Shown here: piece after piece, positions 54,022 through 62,270 of the stretch
How positions within the stretch are numbered: position 1 is the first letter of the stretch
How the letters are laid out: the number at the start of each line of letters is the position of its first letter
DNA from: Enterococcus gallinarum NBRC 100675
Lineage (GTDB): Bacteria; Bacillota; Bacilli; Lactobacillales; Enterococcaceae
Assembly (NCBI RefSeq): GCF_001544275.1
Contig: NZ_BCQE01000008.1
Span: forward strand, 92,717-156,716
Length of the DNA stretch: 64,000 nucleotides
Reading direction: 5' to 3'
Notes under the pieces: generated by a model
Seen by the model: the letters and a program-made list of their open reading frames with translations, nothing else
Database searches by the model: none
What the model was told of the DNA's origin: nothing
Translations under genes and position numbers: made by a program

Positions 54022-55443
54022 TTAATTCTCGGTTGCGCTTAACGTTTGAAGGTCATCCTCAATCGTTGTTTCTTCATTCAATTCATCGGAAATCTTTCTC
54101 CGCTGCAGTTGAACGCAGGCAAAGCCCACACTAAACGCAATGAGGATCACTGCAATGTATTTCAACATGGCGCCGAAATCTCCTGTATACAACAACAAAC
54201 CAGGAATAAATGTGATGCCCATTCCTGTTGCTGCCAATTGGAAAACATACGTCATCAAGCCACCGATGGCCCCTCCAACCATGCCAGAAGCAAAAATACG
54301 CAAGGACCGAAGATTGATCCCAAACAATAATGGTTCCGTGATCCCAAACAAGGTTGGTACAGCTGCACTAATGGCATTCGAGCGTTTGACTTTGTTTCGG
54401 TAAAGGAAAGTAGCTGCGATTGCTGCCCCAAATTGTCCTGCCATACTCGCTGTTCCTAGAACTTGCAAGACGTTCTCTCCTGAAGTATTTAATAAACCAA
54501 GTTCGATGATGCTCAATGAATGATGCAAACCGGTGATAACAATCAATTGCTGAACCGCTGCATATAAGATATAGCCAATACCAAAAGGCGCTTGTACGAG
54601 GTAAACAATGCCGTTGATCACTGCTTTTTCTGCAACTTGCAAAATAGGACCTAATGCAAATAAAACTAATGTCAGCGTCACTACGATAGTCAGAAATGGG
54701 GTGACGACTAAATCCATCATTTGTGGAACAAATTTTCTAAATCCTTTTTCTAATTTGGAAACAAGCCAACCAACAATAATTGCGGGGAAAATCGAACCTT
54801 GGTACCCTGAAATAGAAAGACCGAATAAATGAAGCGGCTGTGCATCGCCACTGGCAACTGCCCAAGCATTGGGTAACTGAGGTGCTACCATCATCAAACC
54901 AACAACGATCCCGATGATCGGATTACCGCCAAATTTTTTGGTGGCACTATAAGCAATCAATACAGGTAAGAAAGCAAAGGCGGTATCTGTCAGCATTTCA
55001 AAGAGCGCATACCAGTCCGCACTAAAAGGAACCCCTAATTCAACTAGCAGACCACGGATCCCCATCAAAAGTCCAGTTGTAACTAATGCCGGAATCAATG
55101 GCACCAACACATCAGAAAGAGTACGAACAACTTTCTGAACAGGCGTCAGATTGGAATAAACATCTTCTTTAAAGGCTGTCTGCTGCTCACCATCTTTACC
55201 CATTGTTTGAGCAAAAGCCTCATAAACTTCATTTACTTTTCCAGTCCCAAAAATAAACTGATGCTGTCCTGTATTAAAGAAATAACCTTTGCTTTCAGAA
55301 ATATTTTCTGCCTTCTTTTTGTCTAGCAACGCATCATTTTTCAAAATAATGCGTAGTCGAGTGGCACAATGCTCATAATTTTTAACGTTTTCCTTACCAC
55401 CCACTGCTTGGAGCAACTGATCAATGATTTTCTGATCTTTCAT
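54022..55443 (-). CDS. scrA: PTS sucrose-type EIIBC permease
   Basis: The 473-residue protein has an EIIB domain with phospho-Cys26 (YEHCATRLRIILKND) and an EIIC domain of about ten helices (FGITEPLLFGINLRSL), without a fused EIIA. That is the sucrose/trehalose subfamily of the Glc class, which borrows EIIA from another enzyme. The start at 55443 follows GGAGG by 8-9 bases; the frame's first ATG at 55464 is the one that overlaps that site. Its partner gene scrB supports sucrose as the substrate. Confidence 0.9.
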   Translation of the reverse strand: MKDQKIIDQLLQAVGGKENVKNYEHCATRLRIILKNDALLDKKKAENISESKGYFFNTGQHQFIFGTGKVNEVYEAFAQTMGKDGEQQTAFKEDVYSNLTPVQKVVRTLSDVLVPLIPALVTTGLLMGIRGLLVELGVPFSADWYALFEMLTDTAFAFLPVLIAYSATKKFGGNPIIGIVVGLMMVAPQLPNAWAVASGDAQPLHLFGLSISGYQGSIFPAIIVGWLVSKLEKGFRKFVPQMMDLVVTPFLTIVVTLTLVLFALGPILQVAEKAVINGIVYLVQAPFGIGYILYAAVQQLIVITGLHHSLSIIELGLLNTSGENVLQVLGTASMAGQFGAAIAATFLYRNKVKRSNAISAAVPTLFGITEPLLFGINLRSLRIFASGMVGGAIGGLMTYVFQLAATGMGITFIPGLLLYTGDFGAMLKYIAVILIAFSVGFACVQLQRRKISDELNEETTIEDDLQTLSATEN

Positions 55444-55476
55444 TTTAATTTTCCTCCATTTCAACTCACTTTATTT

Positions 55477-55529
55477 TGTGGAACCGGTTCTACAAAAAAA
55501 AGAATAACAGAAACCGTTTGCAAAATCAA
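55477..55529 (-). promoter_or_regulatory. Promoter with two operators before scrA
   Basis: On the minus strand a -35 TTGATT (55524-55529), a 17-base spacer and a -10 TATTCT (55501-55506) are seen. AGAAACCGTTTGCA inside the spacer resembles both LacI-type and cre sites. TGTGGAACCGGTTCTACA (55477-55494), with core palindrome GAACCGGTTC, lies just downstream of the start. Both fit control by the LacI regulator encoded upstream. Confidence 0.78.
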
Positions 55530-55548
55530 CCCGTTTTATCAAAAAAAA

Positions 55549-55924
55549 GACTGTGACATAGTCCTCATCCAACAAGTTAAACCGAATCATGTGCTATTGC
55601 GATAGATTCCTCGGACTTTTGCGACGAGGAGCCACTGCACCGTAGGAGCAATAATAGAGACTGTATCATAAGTCCTCATCCAACAAGTTAAACCGAATCA
55701 TATGCTATTGCGATAGATTCCTCGGACTTTTGCGACGAGGAGCCACTGCACCGTAGGAGCAATAATAGAGACTGTATCATAAGTCCTCATCCAACAAGTT
55801 AAACCGAATCATATGCTATTGCGATAGATTCCTCGGACTTTTGCGACGAGGAGCCACTGCACCGTAGGAGCAATAATAGTTAAGGTTCGGATCGTGTTAC
55901 TTGTCGGAGACTTATGGCACAGTC
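55549..55924. repeat. Dispersed palindromic element, type B, with left arm in three tandem copies
   Basis: The unit starting GACTGTGACATA is repeated at 55549, 55659 and 55770 (periods 110 and 111), nearly identical, and is followed once by the right arm ending in GGCACAGTC. A single-copy relative lies at 16918-17076. The unit has an inner stem, TCCTCG against CGAGGA. It lies between the scrR-like stop and the scrA promoter. Tandem growth of one arm suggests slippage or unequal crossing-over. Confidence 0.88.
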
Positions 55925-55938
55925 CCTTTCACGAATCA

Positions 55939-56937
55939 TTATGGTATTTGTTTTATGGGAATCGTTGATTGTTTGATCACCAGTTGATTCGGTAACTTGA
56001 TCAATTCTGGCACTTGAACTTGTTGGATCAACTTCTGGATCGTTTCCACCGCATCGACACCTAACTGGTGGTAAGGATAGTGAGTGGTCGTGATCGTCGG
56101 AAAGACATAATCCGTCGAATCATATCCACCGAAGCCGCTAAGGGAGAAATCCTCCGGCACTCGCAAGCCTAACTCATGCGCGGCTTTCAATACGGCAACA
56201 GCAATGTTGTCTGTGGCACAGGCTAAATAGGTCGCTTGATTCTCTTTTAGAAATAAGCAAGCTTTTTGATAGGTTTCACTTCTGGAAAAAGACGTTTCGA
56301 TGAAAGATAATTTGGTCCCTTCCATTTGAGCGACCACATCCGTAAAGCCTTTTTTTCTCAAGATCCCTACTGCTTCGTCTTTTTCAGTCACTCCGATAAA
56401 CAAAAAAGACCGATGGCCGAGTTTAATTGCATACTCTGCCAGTTTCTCTCCCGCACGATAATCATCATGGACAATCGAATGGACTCCTTGTAAGTGTTGA
56501 CCCAACATCAGTACAGGAACGGTCAATTGCTCCAAGACTTGTGCTAGCTCACTCGTAATCTCTCTAGCCAGCATAATGATACCAGCAACCTTTTGCTTGA
56601 CCAGCATCTCAATATTTTCTAATTCACGTTGTTCATTTTGATTGGAATTCGTGATTAACAATTGATAACCATTCTTTCGAGCTGTTTCATCGATCCCTTC
56701 CAACACACTGTTGGTGGAAGGAGAATCCAGCCTAGGAATGATCACTCCCAACAGTTTTGTGTCTTGTGCTTTTAAACTGCGGGCAAACGTATTGGGCCGA
56801 TAGCCGGTCTCTTCAATAATTGCATCAATTTTTTTACGTGTTTGCTCGCTAACATATCCATTATTCAAATAGCGGGAAACGGTGCTTTTAGCAACGCCTG
56901 CTTTTTCAGCGATATCTTTAATCGTTACCGTTACCAT
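55939..56937 (-). CDS. LacI-family regulator (sucrose type)
   Basis: The 332-residue protein has a LacI helix-turn-helix (TIKDIAEKAGVAKSTVSRYLNNGYVSEQTRKKIDAII) and a sugar-binding domain with VLMLGQHLQGVHSIVHDDY and SLSGFGGYDSTDYVFPTITTTHY. It resembles ScrR-type repressors and lies upstream of scrAB, separated by the repeat array. The ATG at 56937 follows AGTAGGG by 5 bases; a GTG at 56943 is an alternative. The operators GAACCGGTTC and GAAACCGTTTG before scrA are likely targets. Confidence 0.85.
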   Translation of the reverse strand: MVTVTIKDIAEKAGVAKSTVSRYLNNGYVSEQTRKKIDAIIEETGYRPNTFARSLKAQDTKLLGVIIPRLDSPSTNSVLEGIDETARKNGYQLLITNSNQNEQRELENIEMLVKQKVAGIIMLAREITSELAQVLEQLTVPVLMLGQHLQGVHSIVHDDYRAGEKLAEYAIKLGHRSFLFIGVTEKDEAVGILRKKGFTDVVAQMEGTKLSFIETSFSRSETYQKACLFLKENQATYLACATDNIAVAVLKAAHELGLRVPEDFSLSGFGGYDSTDYVFPTITTTHYPYHQLGVDAVETIQKLIQQVQVPELIKLPNQLVIKQSTIPIKQIP

Positions 56938-57050
56938 AGTCACCCTACTTTGCTTTTTCTTTTATTATACCAAGAACTGAAACAAAAATAAGCACTGATT
57001 CTCTTTCGGATACCATTCACTTTATCAAAAGACAGGAAGCCACAAAAAAA

Positions 57051-57085
57051 GATGCTTGCTACTCATGAAAGAGCCAGCAAGCATC
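57051..57085 (-). terminator. Terminator of the purine permease gene
   Basis: On the minus strand GATGCTTGCT pairs with AGCAAGCATC, followed by TTTTTTT. Confidence 0.92.
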
Positions 57086-57101
57086 CGTTTATTTCTCGTG
57101 A

Positions 57102-58412
57102 TCAAACGTTCAAGATCCACATAAAACCAATAAAAACAAAGAATAACACATACATGATCGGTGAGACTTCTTTACCACGTTTGGCCGCAATCATTGTGAT
57201 TGGATAGAAAATGAAACCTAGCGCGATCCCGTCAGAAATACTATAAGTCAAAGGCATGCCTAATAAAATCAGAAAAGAAGGAATCGCGATTTCCATTTCA
57301 TGCCATTTGATTTCTTTTAGTGATTGCGCCATCAGTACTCCGACAACAATCAATGCTGGTGCTGTAACCTGAGAGGTTACTACTGATAAAAGCGGAGAGA
57401 AGAATAGACCAAATAAAAAGAAAATACCTGTGGTCACAGCTGTTAGTCCAGAACGACCGCCGACAGCGATCCCTGCTGAAGATTCAACATATGCGCCTAC
57501 TGGAGAAGTTCCTAGTAATGATCCTGCCAACATTGCTGTCGAATCTGACGCTAATGCTTTCCCCACTCGAGGCATCTTATTGTCTTTCATGAAACCTGCT
57601 TGATTGGCTAAACCAACTAACGTACCGGCAGTATCAAAGAAAGTGACTAGTAAGAATGTTAGGACAACGACCCACATTTGCAATGTGTTGATGTCACCGA
57701 CATGCTTCAATGCGACTAAAAAAGTCGACGACATACTAGGTGCTGCCGAAACGATCGAACTTGGTGCGTGGATCAAACCTGTCACTAAACCGAGAATGGT
57801 CGTCGCTGCCATCCCAATGAAAATCCCGCCAGGTACTCGACGAACCATCAACACAGCCGTAATGACCAAGCCAAAGATCGTTAACCATGTCGTACCTACA
57901 CTCAATGATCCTAAGGCAACTAATGTTGAATCGTCGGAAACAATGATCCCACCTTCACTAAGACCAAGGAAAGCAATGAACAAGCCTATCCCACCAGAAA
58001 TAGCATATTTCAAGTCCGAAGGAATCGCATCAATGATCATTTCACGAAGTTTAAAAATCGTGATTGCAATAAAAATCAGCGAAGCGACAAAAACACCGGC
58101 TAGTGCCGTTTGCCAAGGCACACCCATCCCGATACAGACTGAATAAGAAAAGAACGCGTTGATTCCTAACGCAGGAGCTGTCGCAATCGGGTATTTTGCC
58201 AAGACTCCCATCAAAATACATCCGAGGGCACTTGCTAATGCTGTGGCTGTAAAGACCGCTCCCTCATCCATACCGGAAGCACCAAGAACCGTTGGATTGA
58301 CAAAAAGAATATAGGCCATTGAAATAAATGTCGTGAATCCTGCCAAGAGTTCCCGCTTGATGGTCGTGTTGAGCTCATCAAGCCCAAAATAAGAGTGAAG
58401 CACATTTTTCAT
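57102..58412 (-). CDS. NCS2 purine permease (AzgA/PbuG type)
   Basis: The 436-residue protein has 12-14 membrane segments and the AzgA-branch signatures: RELLAGFTTFISMAYILFVNP, TAPALGINAFFSYSV, and TFFDTAGTLVGLANQAG with the conserved Asp. These proton-linked permeases import hypoxanthine, guanine or adenine. GGAGG lies 10 bases before the ATG. It has a long leader in which I find no purine riboswitch. Confidence 0.9.
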   Translation of the reverse strand: MKNVLHSYFGLDELNTTIKRELLAGFTTFISMAYILFVNPTVLGASGMDEGAVFTATALASALGCILMGVLAKYPIATAPALGINAFFSYSVCIGMGVPWQTALAGVFVASLIFIAITIFKLREMIIDAIPSDLKYAISGGIGLFIAFLGLSEGGIIVSDDSTLVALGSLSVGTTWLTIFGLVITAVLMVRRVPGGIFIGMAATTILGLVTGLIHAPSSIVSAAPSMSSTFLVALKHVGDINTLQMWVVVLTFLLVTFFDTAGTLVGLANQAGFMKDNKMPRVGKALASDSTAMLAGSLLGTSPVGAYVESSAGIAVGGRSGLTAVTTGIFFLFGLFFSPLLSVVTSQVTAPALIVVGVLMAQSLKEIKWHEMEIAIPSFLILLGMPLTYSISDGIALGFIFYPITMIAAKRGKEVSPIMYVLFFVFIGFMWILNV

Positions 58413-58782
58413 TTTTTGAATCCTCCATTATTCAGATAGGGCGCAATTATTTTCCCTCTGAATCCTTAATAAAACAACGAAATCAATGATATACCAACTT
58501 TTCCTCCAAGTAAATAAACTTTTCTAAAAATTTCAGAACTATTTTCATTGTCATTTAAGATGCTAAAAACCGTTAATTTCCCATACACAGTGCCTCATAC
58601 TCGTTATGCTTCGATTGTACCACTTGAACAGTAAAAACAAAAAAAGTCTGTACTATCAAAAACAAAAATAGGCAGCCAAAGAACGATCATCTTTTCCGCA
58701 GAAAAGACCAATCCTACCTGACAGAAAGATTCTATCAGGATTTCTTTTGCTGACCTATTGGATAAACTGTTTTTGTGAAAGA
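58413..58782 (-). other. 370-base gap: long leader of the permease gene and a hairpin after the Nudix gene
   Basis: The part nearest the permease is about 200 bases of AT-rich leader behind a TACAAT -10-like box (minus strand, near 58616-58621). The purine aptamer consensus (loop pairs around GTTTCTACC and GACTATGAG) is absent. An inverted repeat, AATCCT...AGGATT (58709-58742), follows the Nudix gene and may be its weak terminator. No gene is seen. Confidence 0.5.
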
Positions 58783-59382
58783 TTAATCTACAAAATTTTG
58801 CTCTTCTTCCATCAAAATCTTTAACTGTTCTGCTGTCGTTCGTTTCATTGACAACGGCGGCAACTCTTCCAACGTAAAAAAGCCACTGGCAGAGGTTTCA
58901 CTGTTCGTCACAAAAGAGCCCTCTTTGATCGAACAGGCAAAAACTAATTTATAATATTGAAACAATTGTGGAATATCTTTGCGCAGATTAGTATCAAATA
59001 CTGCACAAAGTTTGTCAACTTCAACAACTAATCCTGTCTCTTCCAACACTTCTTTTATAACGTTTTCTTTGGGTGAGAAACCGACTTCTGCATAGCCACC
59101 AGGTAAAGACCACTCTTTTGTATGAATGTCTTCCACTAATAAGACTTTGTTATCCTGACGAATCAATGCTCGAACATCTACTTTTGGCGTTGGATACCCT
59201 TCATTGGTATCTAGCACAAGTTTAAGCGTATCGGTTGTTCCTTCCGTCGATCGGCTCATCAGTTCCACTAGAATTTCTTTCATTTCGACATAACGCTCTT
59301 GATCATAAATATCCTTGCCATAATAGATCCCGGCATCAGCGATTGCTAGCAATCGCTGATACTTCTCAAAAATCTCCTGCAT
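58783..59382 (-). CDS. Nudix hydrolase with N-terminal helical domain
   Basis: The 199-residue protein has an N-terminal helical domain of the Nudix_N2-like type (about residues 1-62, FEKYQRLLAIADAGIYYGKDIYDQERYVEMKEIL), then the Nudix domain with box GGYAEVGFSPKENVIKEVLEETGL. The box has Lys in place of the usual Arg in REuxEExGu. Such enzymes cleave nucleoside diphosphate derivatives such as ADP-ribose. The catalytic Glu pair (LEET) is kept, so activity is likely. Single gene; substrate unknown. Confidence 0.88.
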   Translation of the reverse strand: MQEIFEKYQRLLAIADAGIYYGKDIYDQERYVEMKEILVELMSRSTEGTTDTLKLVLDTNEGYPTPKVDVRALIRQDNKVLLVEDIHTKEWSLPGGYAEVGFSPKENVIKEVLEETGLVVEVDKLCAVFDTNLRKDIPQLFQYYKLVFACSIKEGSFVTNSETSASGFFTLEELPPLSMKRTTAEQLKILMEEEQNFVD

Positions 59383-59497
59383 CTGATCCCCTCGCTTTGT
59401 GCTCTGTCATTCTCTCTTTATGATAAAGCAAATCCTGGCAGATAGAAAGCCAGACAGCACTAATTTCTAAAGTCAGCTGGCATTGGTCAACAAGCAA

Positions 59498-60544
59498 TCA
59501 TTCTTTGCGATAGATCATGCTTTGCTGGATTTGCTTTAACGCAAAATCCATGAGAAAAATCAATCCCATAGCCAATAAGCTACCGATCAATGTTCCCGAG
59601 AAACGCCAAGGAATCAGATGGAGTGGTACAAAACTACTGCCGATTGTCATCAAAAGCAGCACTTGCGGATTGGTAAAAAAGTTGGCGATCGTGTAATTGA
59701 CAGGCATGAAATATTCTGTCAATACATTCAATACAATCAAAATAGCAGCTTTTGCTTCTAGTGGTAAATCCAGTGCCATGAGTAAAAAACCTAATAAAAG
59801 CCCAACTATTCCTCCTAGCACACGACCGATTGTCCTTTTTTTGATGTTTTCCATATGTTCGCCAGCGAGTACCGCGGCTGCAGAAATCAAGATCCAATAA
59901 CCATTGCTTGCTCTCAACAGATACCCACTATAAGTAGCAATAAATAAAATCATCGAAAAATGCATCGCTTTTAGGATCATTTCCGGTTGGTGGTAAAGAG
60001 CGACATAATACTTGTCTTTGAGAGAAAGCTGCTGAAAGCGATCTTTGGGTAAATGAAGAGGCAGCCTTTCTGCAGCGGAGATCAGCAACCCAGCCACCAG
60101 AGAACCTACGATTCCATAAAGAAGATAGGAGCTTTGATGAAGAATCGCCAGTAAAGCAGCTGTCACATTCTGTGTTTGATGGTGAAAATTGAATCCCGTT
60201 GCGTAGAGCATCAGTACAAAGAAATAATCTGGTTTTGGCAAGCGGTAGATTTTGGAAAGTAAAAAAGCTGTGAAGGATAAGCAGCCGATGATAAACGGTG
60301 CACTCCAAGGAATCAATGAAGTAATCGCCCCTAAAATAAAGGCACTCAACAATGCAAAACCGTGGATCAGGATTGCTTTTATATTGTAACTGAATGAACG
60401 GTGCTGAAAAGCCAAATAAGAAAAAGCTCCCATGGCTCCAACAGAACAAATCATGGGGTCTTTGGAAAGAATCCCAGTAATCAAAGGAACGCCCATTGCT
60501 ATGCCAGAGCCCAATGGACGTAATAGTTTGGTAGTTAAATTCAT
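59498..60544 (-). CDS. FUSC-family membrane protein
   Basis: The 348-residue protein has about ten to eleven hydrophobic segments in two blocks. The second block (YWILISAAAVLAGEHMENIKKRTIGRVLGGIVGLLLGFLL) has the FUSC_2 signature of aromatic-acid and related exporters. GAGGAGG lies 6 bases before the ATG. It is a single gene with a leader of about 210 bases. Substrate unknown. Confidence 0.82.
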   Translation of the reverse strand: MNLTTKLLRPLGSGIAMGVPLITGILSKDPMICSVGAMGAFSYLAFQHRSFSYNIKAILIHGFALLSAFILGAITSLIPWSAPFIIGCLSFTAFLLSKIYRLPKPDYFFVLMLYATGFNFHHQTQNVTAALLAILHQSSYLLYGIVGSLVAGLLISAAERLPLHLPKDRFQQLSLKDKYYVALYHQPEMILKAMHFSMILFIATYSGYLLRASNGYWILISAAAVLAGEHMENIKKRTIGRVLGGIVGLLLGFLLMALDLPLEAKAAILIVLNVLTEYFMPVNYTIANFFTNPQVLLLMTIGSSFVPLHLIPWRFSGTLIGSLLAMGLIFLMDFALKQIQQSMIYRKE

Positions 60545-60755
60545 GACATTCCTCCTCTAGCCCCTATTGGGAGCGACATCTTTTATAAGTGGTTGTTTGG
60601 GAAAAAATTAGTATGTAAATGATCAGAAGAAAGCAAGATCTTCAATGAAAAAACACGGCATAACTGGTGAAGCAAGCTATAGAAGATGGAAGATTTTTAA
60701 CAATGGAAAAAACAAGCAGCGACTTTCTAACAGAGAGGCAACGGCCTCTCTATCA

Positions 60756-60784
60756 ATTATAGGAATGAAAATCGAAATATGCAA
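60756..60784 (-). promoter_or_regulatory. Promoter of the FUSC-family gene
   Basis: On the minus strand a -35 TTGCAT (60779-60784), a 17-base spacer and a perfect -10 TATAAT (60756-60761). The AGAGAGGC hairpin starts a few bases after the expected transcription start. Confidence 0.75.
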
Positions 60785-60888
60785 ACTTTTCAAGAAAGTT
60801 TCGTGAATCACTTGATCTCAGTTAATCTATCAGAAAAGACGGTGCTCTCTCATTGCCGTCAATTATAAGGTTCAAGTGATATAAAAAA

Positions 60889-60940
60889 GATCAAAACTAT
60901 TCTGGAGCAAACAAGAAGTTGCACTCAGTTAGTTTTGATC
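60889..60940 (-). terminator. Terminator of the flavin reductase-ApbE operon
   Basis: On the minus strand GATCAAAACTA pairs with TAGTTTTGATC and is followed by TTTTTT. The loop is about 30 bases. Confidence 0.85.
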
Positions 60941-60992
60941 GAATCATTTTATTCCTTTATCTCCTTTAGGATAGGAAAAATTTAGTCCTCCT

Positions 60993-62249
60993 TTATTTTA
61001 CAGATGCACTAGAAACAGCATCGACTCCGACAGCCTCTGGCGCACCAGTTGTCGTAGCTGGCTCTGCTTTATCTTCATGGACAGAAGCACTGGTAACAGC
61101 ATCTGAGTTCTCGTGAACAGAAGCGCTAGAGACAGCATCTTCGTTTCCCACCAATTTTTGACCGGTTTGTTGCAGATACCATTCAATGATCGGTTTGAAA
61201 TCTAGAATATACTCGTTGATACCTGCATATTCACCATTTTCATCATGCATGGCTTGGTAATTGTGGACAATGTATTTTTCTGGAACCTGTTTTGGCACAT
61301 GAACCCGAACAGCATCTGTAGCACCGCTGCGCAATTGTTGGATCACCCATTCCACATTTTTATATGATTTTTCAGGGTGACAGTTTGCTAATGGATTGCC
61401 CACCTGACCGGGAACACGAGCTGCCAACATTTCATGGGCTTCTTGACGCAAGTTATAATACAAGAATTGATTATTGCTATCCGCAAAGGTCAACTCCATC
61501 GGCATTGAATCTAAAAAGTAATTGATTTGATCGACGGTCAATAATCCACGGTTCAACTGAACATAGGTATTTCCAGAAACGGCTCCTACTGCTTCTGCAG
61601 CTTTCTCAAGCCATTGATCATCAGACATATCAACACCTTCCACCGTTGTAGCGATCTTCCCAGTCGCATGTAAATCTTCTGGTGGCAATTGTTTAGGTCC
61701 AGCTAATGCAGAGACTACGTTAATGAATTTGACGAAGCTTGCTAACGTGCTGCCTAAAAAATCAATTGTTCGTTGATCGATCAGATTTCCATCTTCATCA
61801 AAAGCTTCTTTTGACTTTCCTAGTAAAAACTCATTCCCCGGCATCACAAGTGCATTGACTCCTGGGGCATCCAAGATTTGACGCAAATGCAACTGTGATC
61901 TGGAAGTCCCTTGATCATAATACGAAGCACCCACGACCATTACTGGCTTATTTTCAAGGGGATGAATCTTAAATGAAAGCCATTCCAAGACACTTTTCAG
62001 GCCTGCTGGTACTGTATGATTGTGTTCTGGTGTAGCAATAATTACGCCATCGGCTAAAATGATTTTTCGATTTAGTTGCTGGATCTCTGGACTGTTCGTT
62101 TGATCATCATCTTGATTGAATAATGGCAAATCTTTGATTTCGACCAGTTCCAAAGTAAAAAGTTCGGTGAATTGTTTTTTGATGAATGATAATAATTTTC
62201 GATTGGTTGAAACTTCTGCTGTTGATCCGACGATACCGATTAATTTCAT
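60993..62249 (-). CDS. NADPH-dependent FMN reductase fused to a PAS domain with a triple flavinylation-like tail
   Basis: The 418-residue protein has three parts. Residues 1-190 are a flavodoxin-like NAD(P)H:FMN reductase (IGIVGSTAEVSTNRKLLSF; ATPEHNHTVPAGLKSVLEWL), similar to the next gene. About 235-360 is a PAS-type domain like that in the DUF438 protein at 43943 (MELTFADSNNQFLYYN, NCHPEKS). The tail holds DAVSSASVHE (371-380), DAVTSASVHE (383-392) and DAVSSASVK (410-418). These resemble the Asp-x-x-(Ser/Thr)-(Gly/Ser)-Ala-(Ser/Thr) acceptor site to which ApbE links FMN. ApbE is encoded two genes upstream in the same operon. It would be a cytosolic multi-flavin electron carrier. The flavinylation is inference. 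Confidence 0.85.
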   Translation of the reverse strand: MKLIGIVGSTAEVSTNRKLLSFIKKQFTELFTLELVEIKDLPLFNQDDDQTNSPEIQQLNRKIILADGVIIATPEHNHTVPAGLKSVLEWLSFKIHPLENKPVMVVGASYYDQGTSRSQLHLRQILDAPGVNALVMPGNEFLLGKSKEAFDEDGNLIDQRTIDFLGSTLASFVKFINVVSALAGPKQLPPEDLHATGKIATTVEGVDMSDDQWLEKAAEAVGAVSGNTYVQLNRGLLTVDQINYFLDSMPMELTFADSNNQFLYYNLRQEAHEMLAARVPGQVGNPLANCHPEKSYKNVEWVIQQLRSGATDAVRVHVPKQVPEKYIVHNYQAMHDENGEYAGINEYILDFKPIIEWYLQQTGQKLVGNEDAVSSASVHENSDAVTSASVHEDKAEPATTTGAPEAVGVDAVSSASVK

Positions 62250-62270
62250 CTTTTCTATCTCCTATCGCAA

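Larger units (their letters stand above)
60545..60992 (-). other. 448-base gap with leader, hairpins and terminator
   Basis: From the FUSC gene upstream, this holds a leader of about 200 bases without an open frame, a hairpin AGAGAGGC/GCCTCTCT (60731-60751), the FUSC promoter (separate entry), a second TATAATTGA box (ATTATA on plus at 60862-60867) with a GACGG/CCGTC hairpin beside it, and the terminator of the flavin-reductase operon. The two TATAATTGA-plus-hairpin blocks look like a diverged duplication. No gene is supported. Confidence 0.55.

Noticed and set aside
55549..55924. Regular near-identical repeats as a CRISPR array
   Set aside because: The repeats are contiguous 110/111-base units with no variable spacers, and no cas genes are near.
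57604..58146. A 180-residue open frame on the plus strand
   Set aside because: It lies fully opposite the purine permease gene, has no ribosome site and no recognisable domain; it is a shadow.
58413..58625. Purine riboswitch before the NCS2 permease
   Set aside because: The conserved junction and loop sequences could not be found; GAGTATGAGG alone is too short to support it.
59928..60449. A 173-residue open frame on the minus strand
   Set aside because: It lies in another frame within the FUSC-type gene, whose own frame shows clear family motifs.
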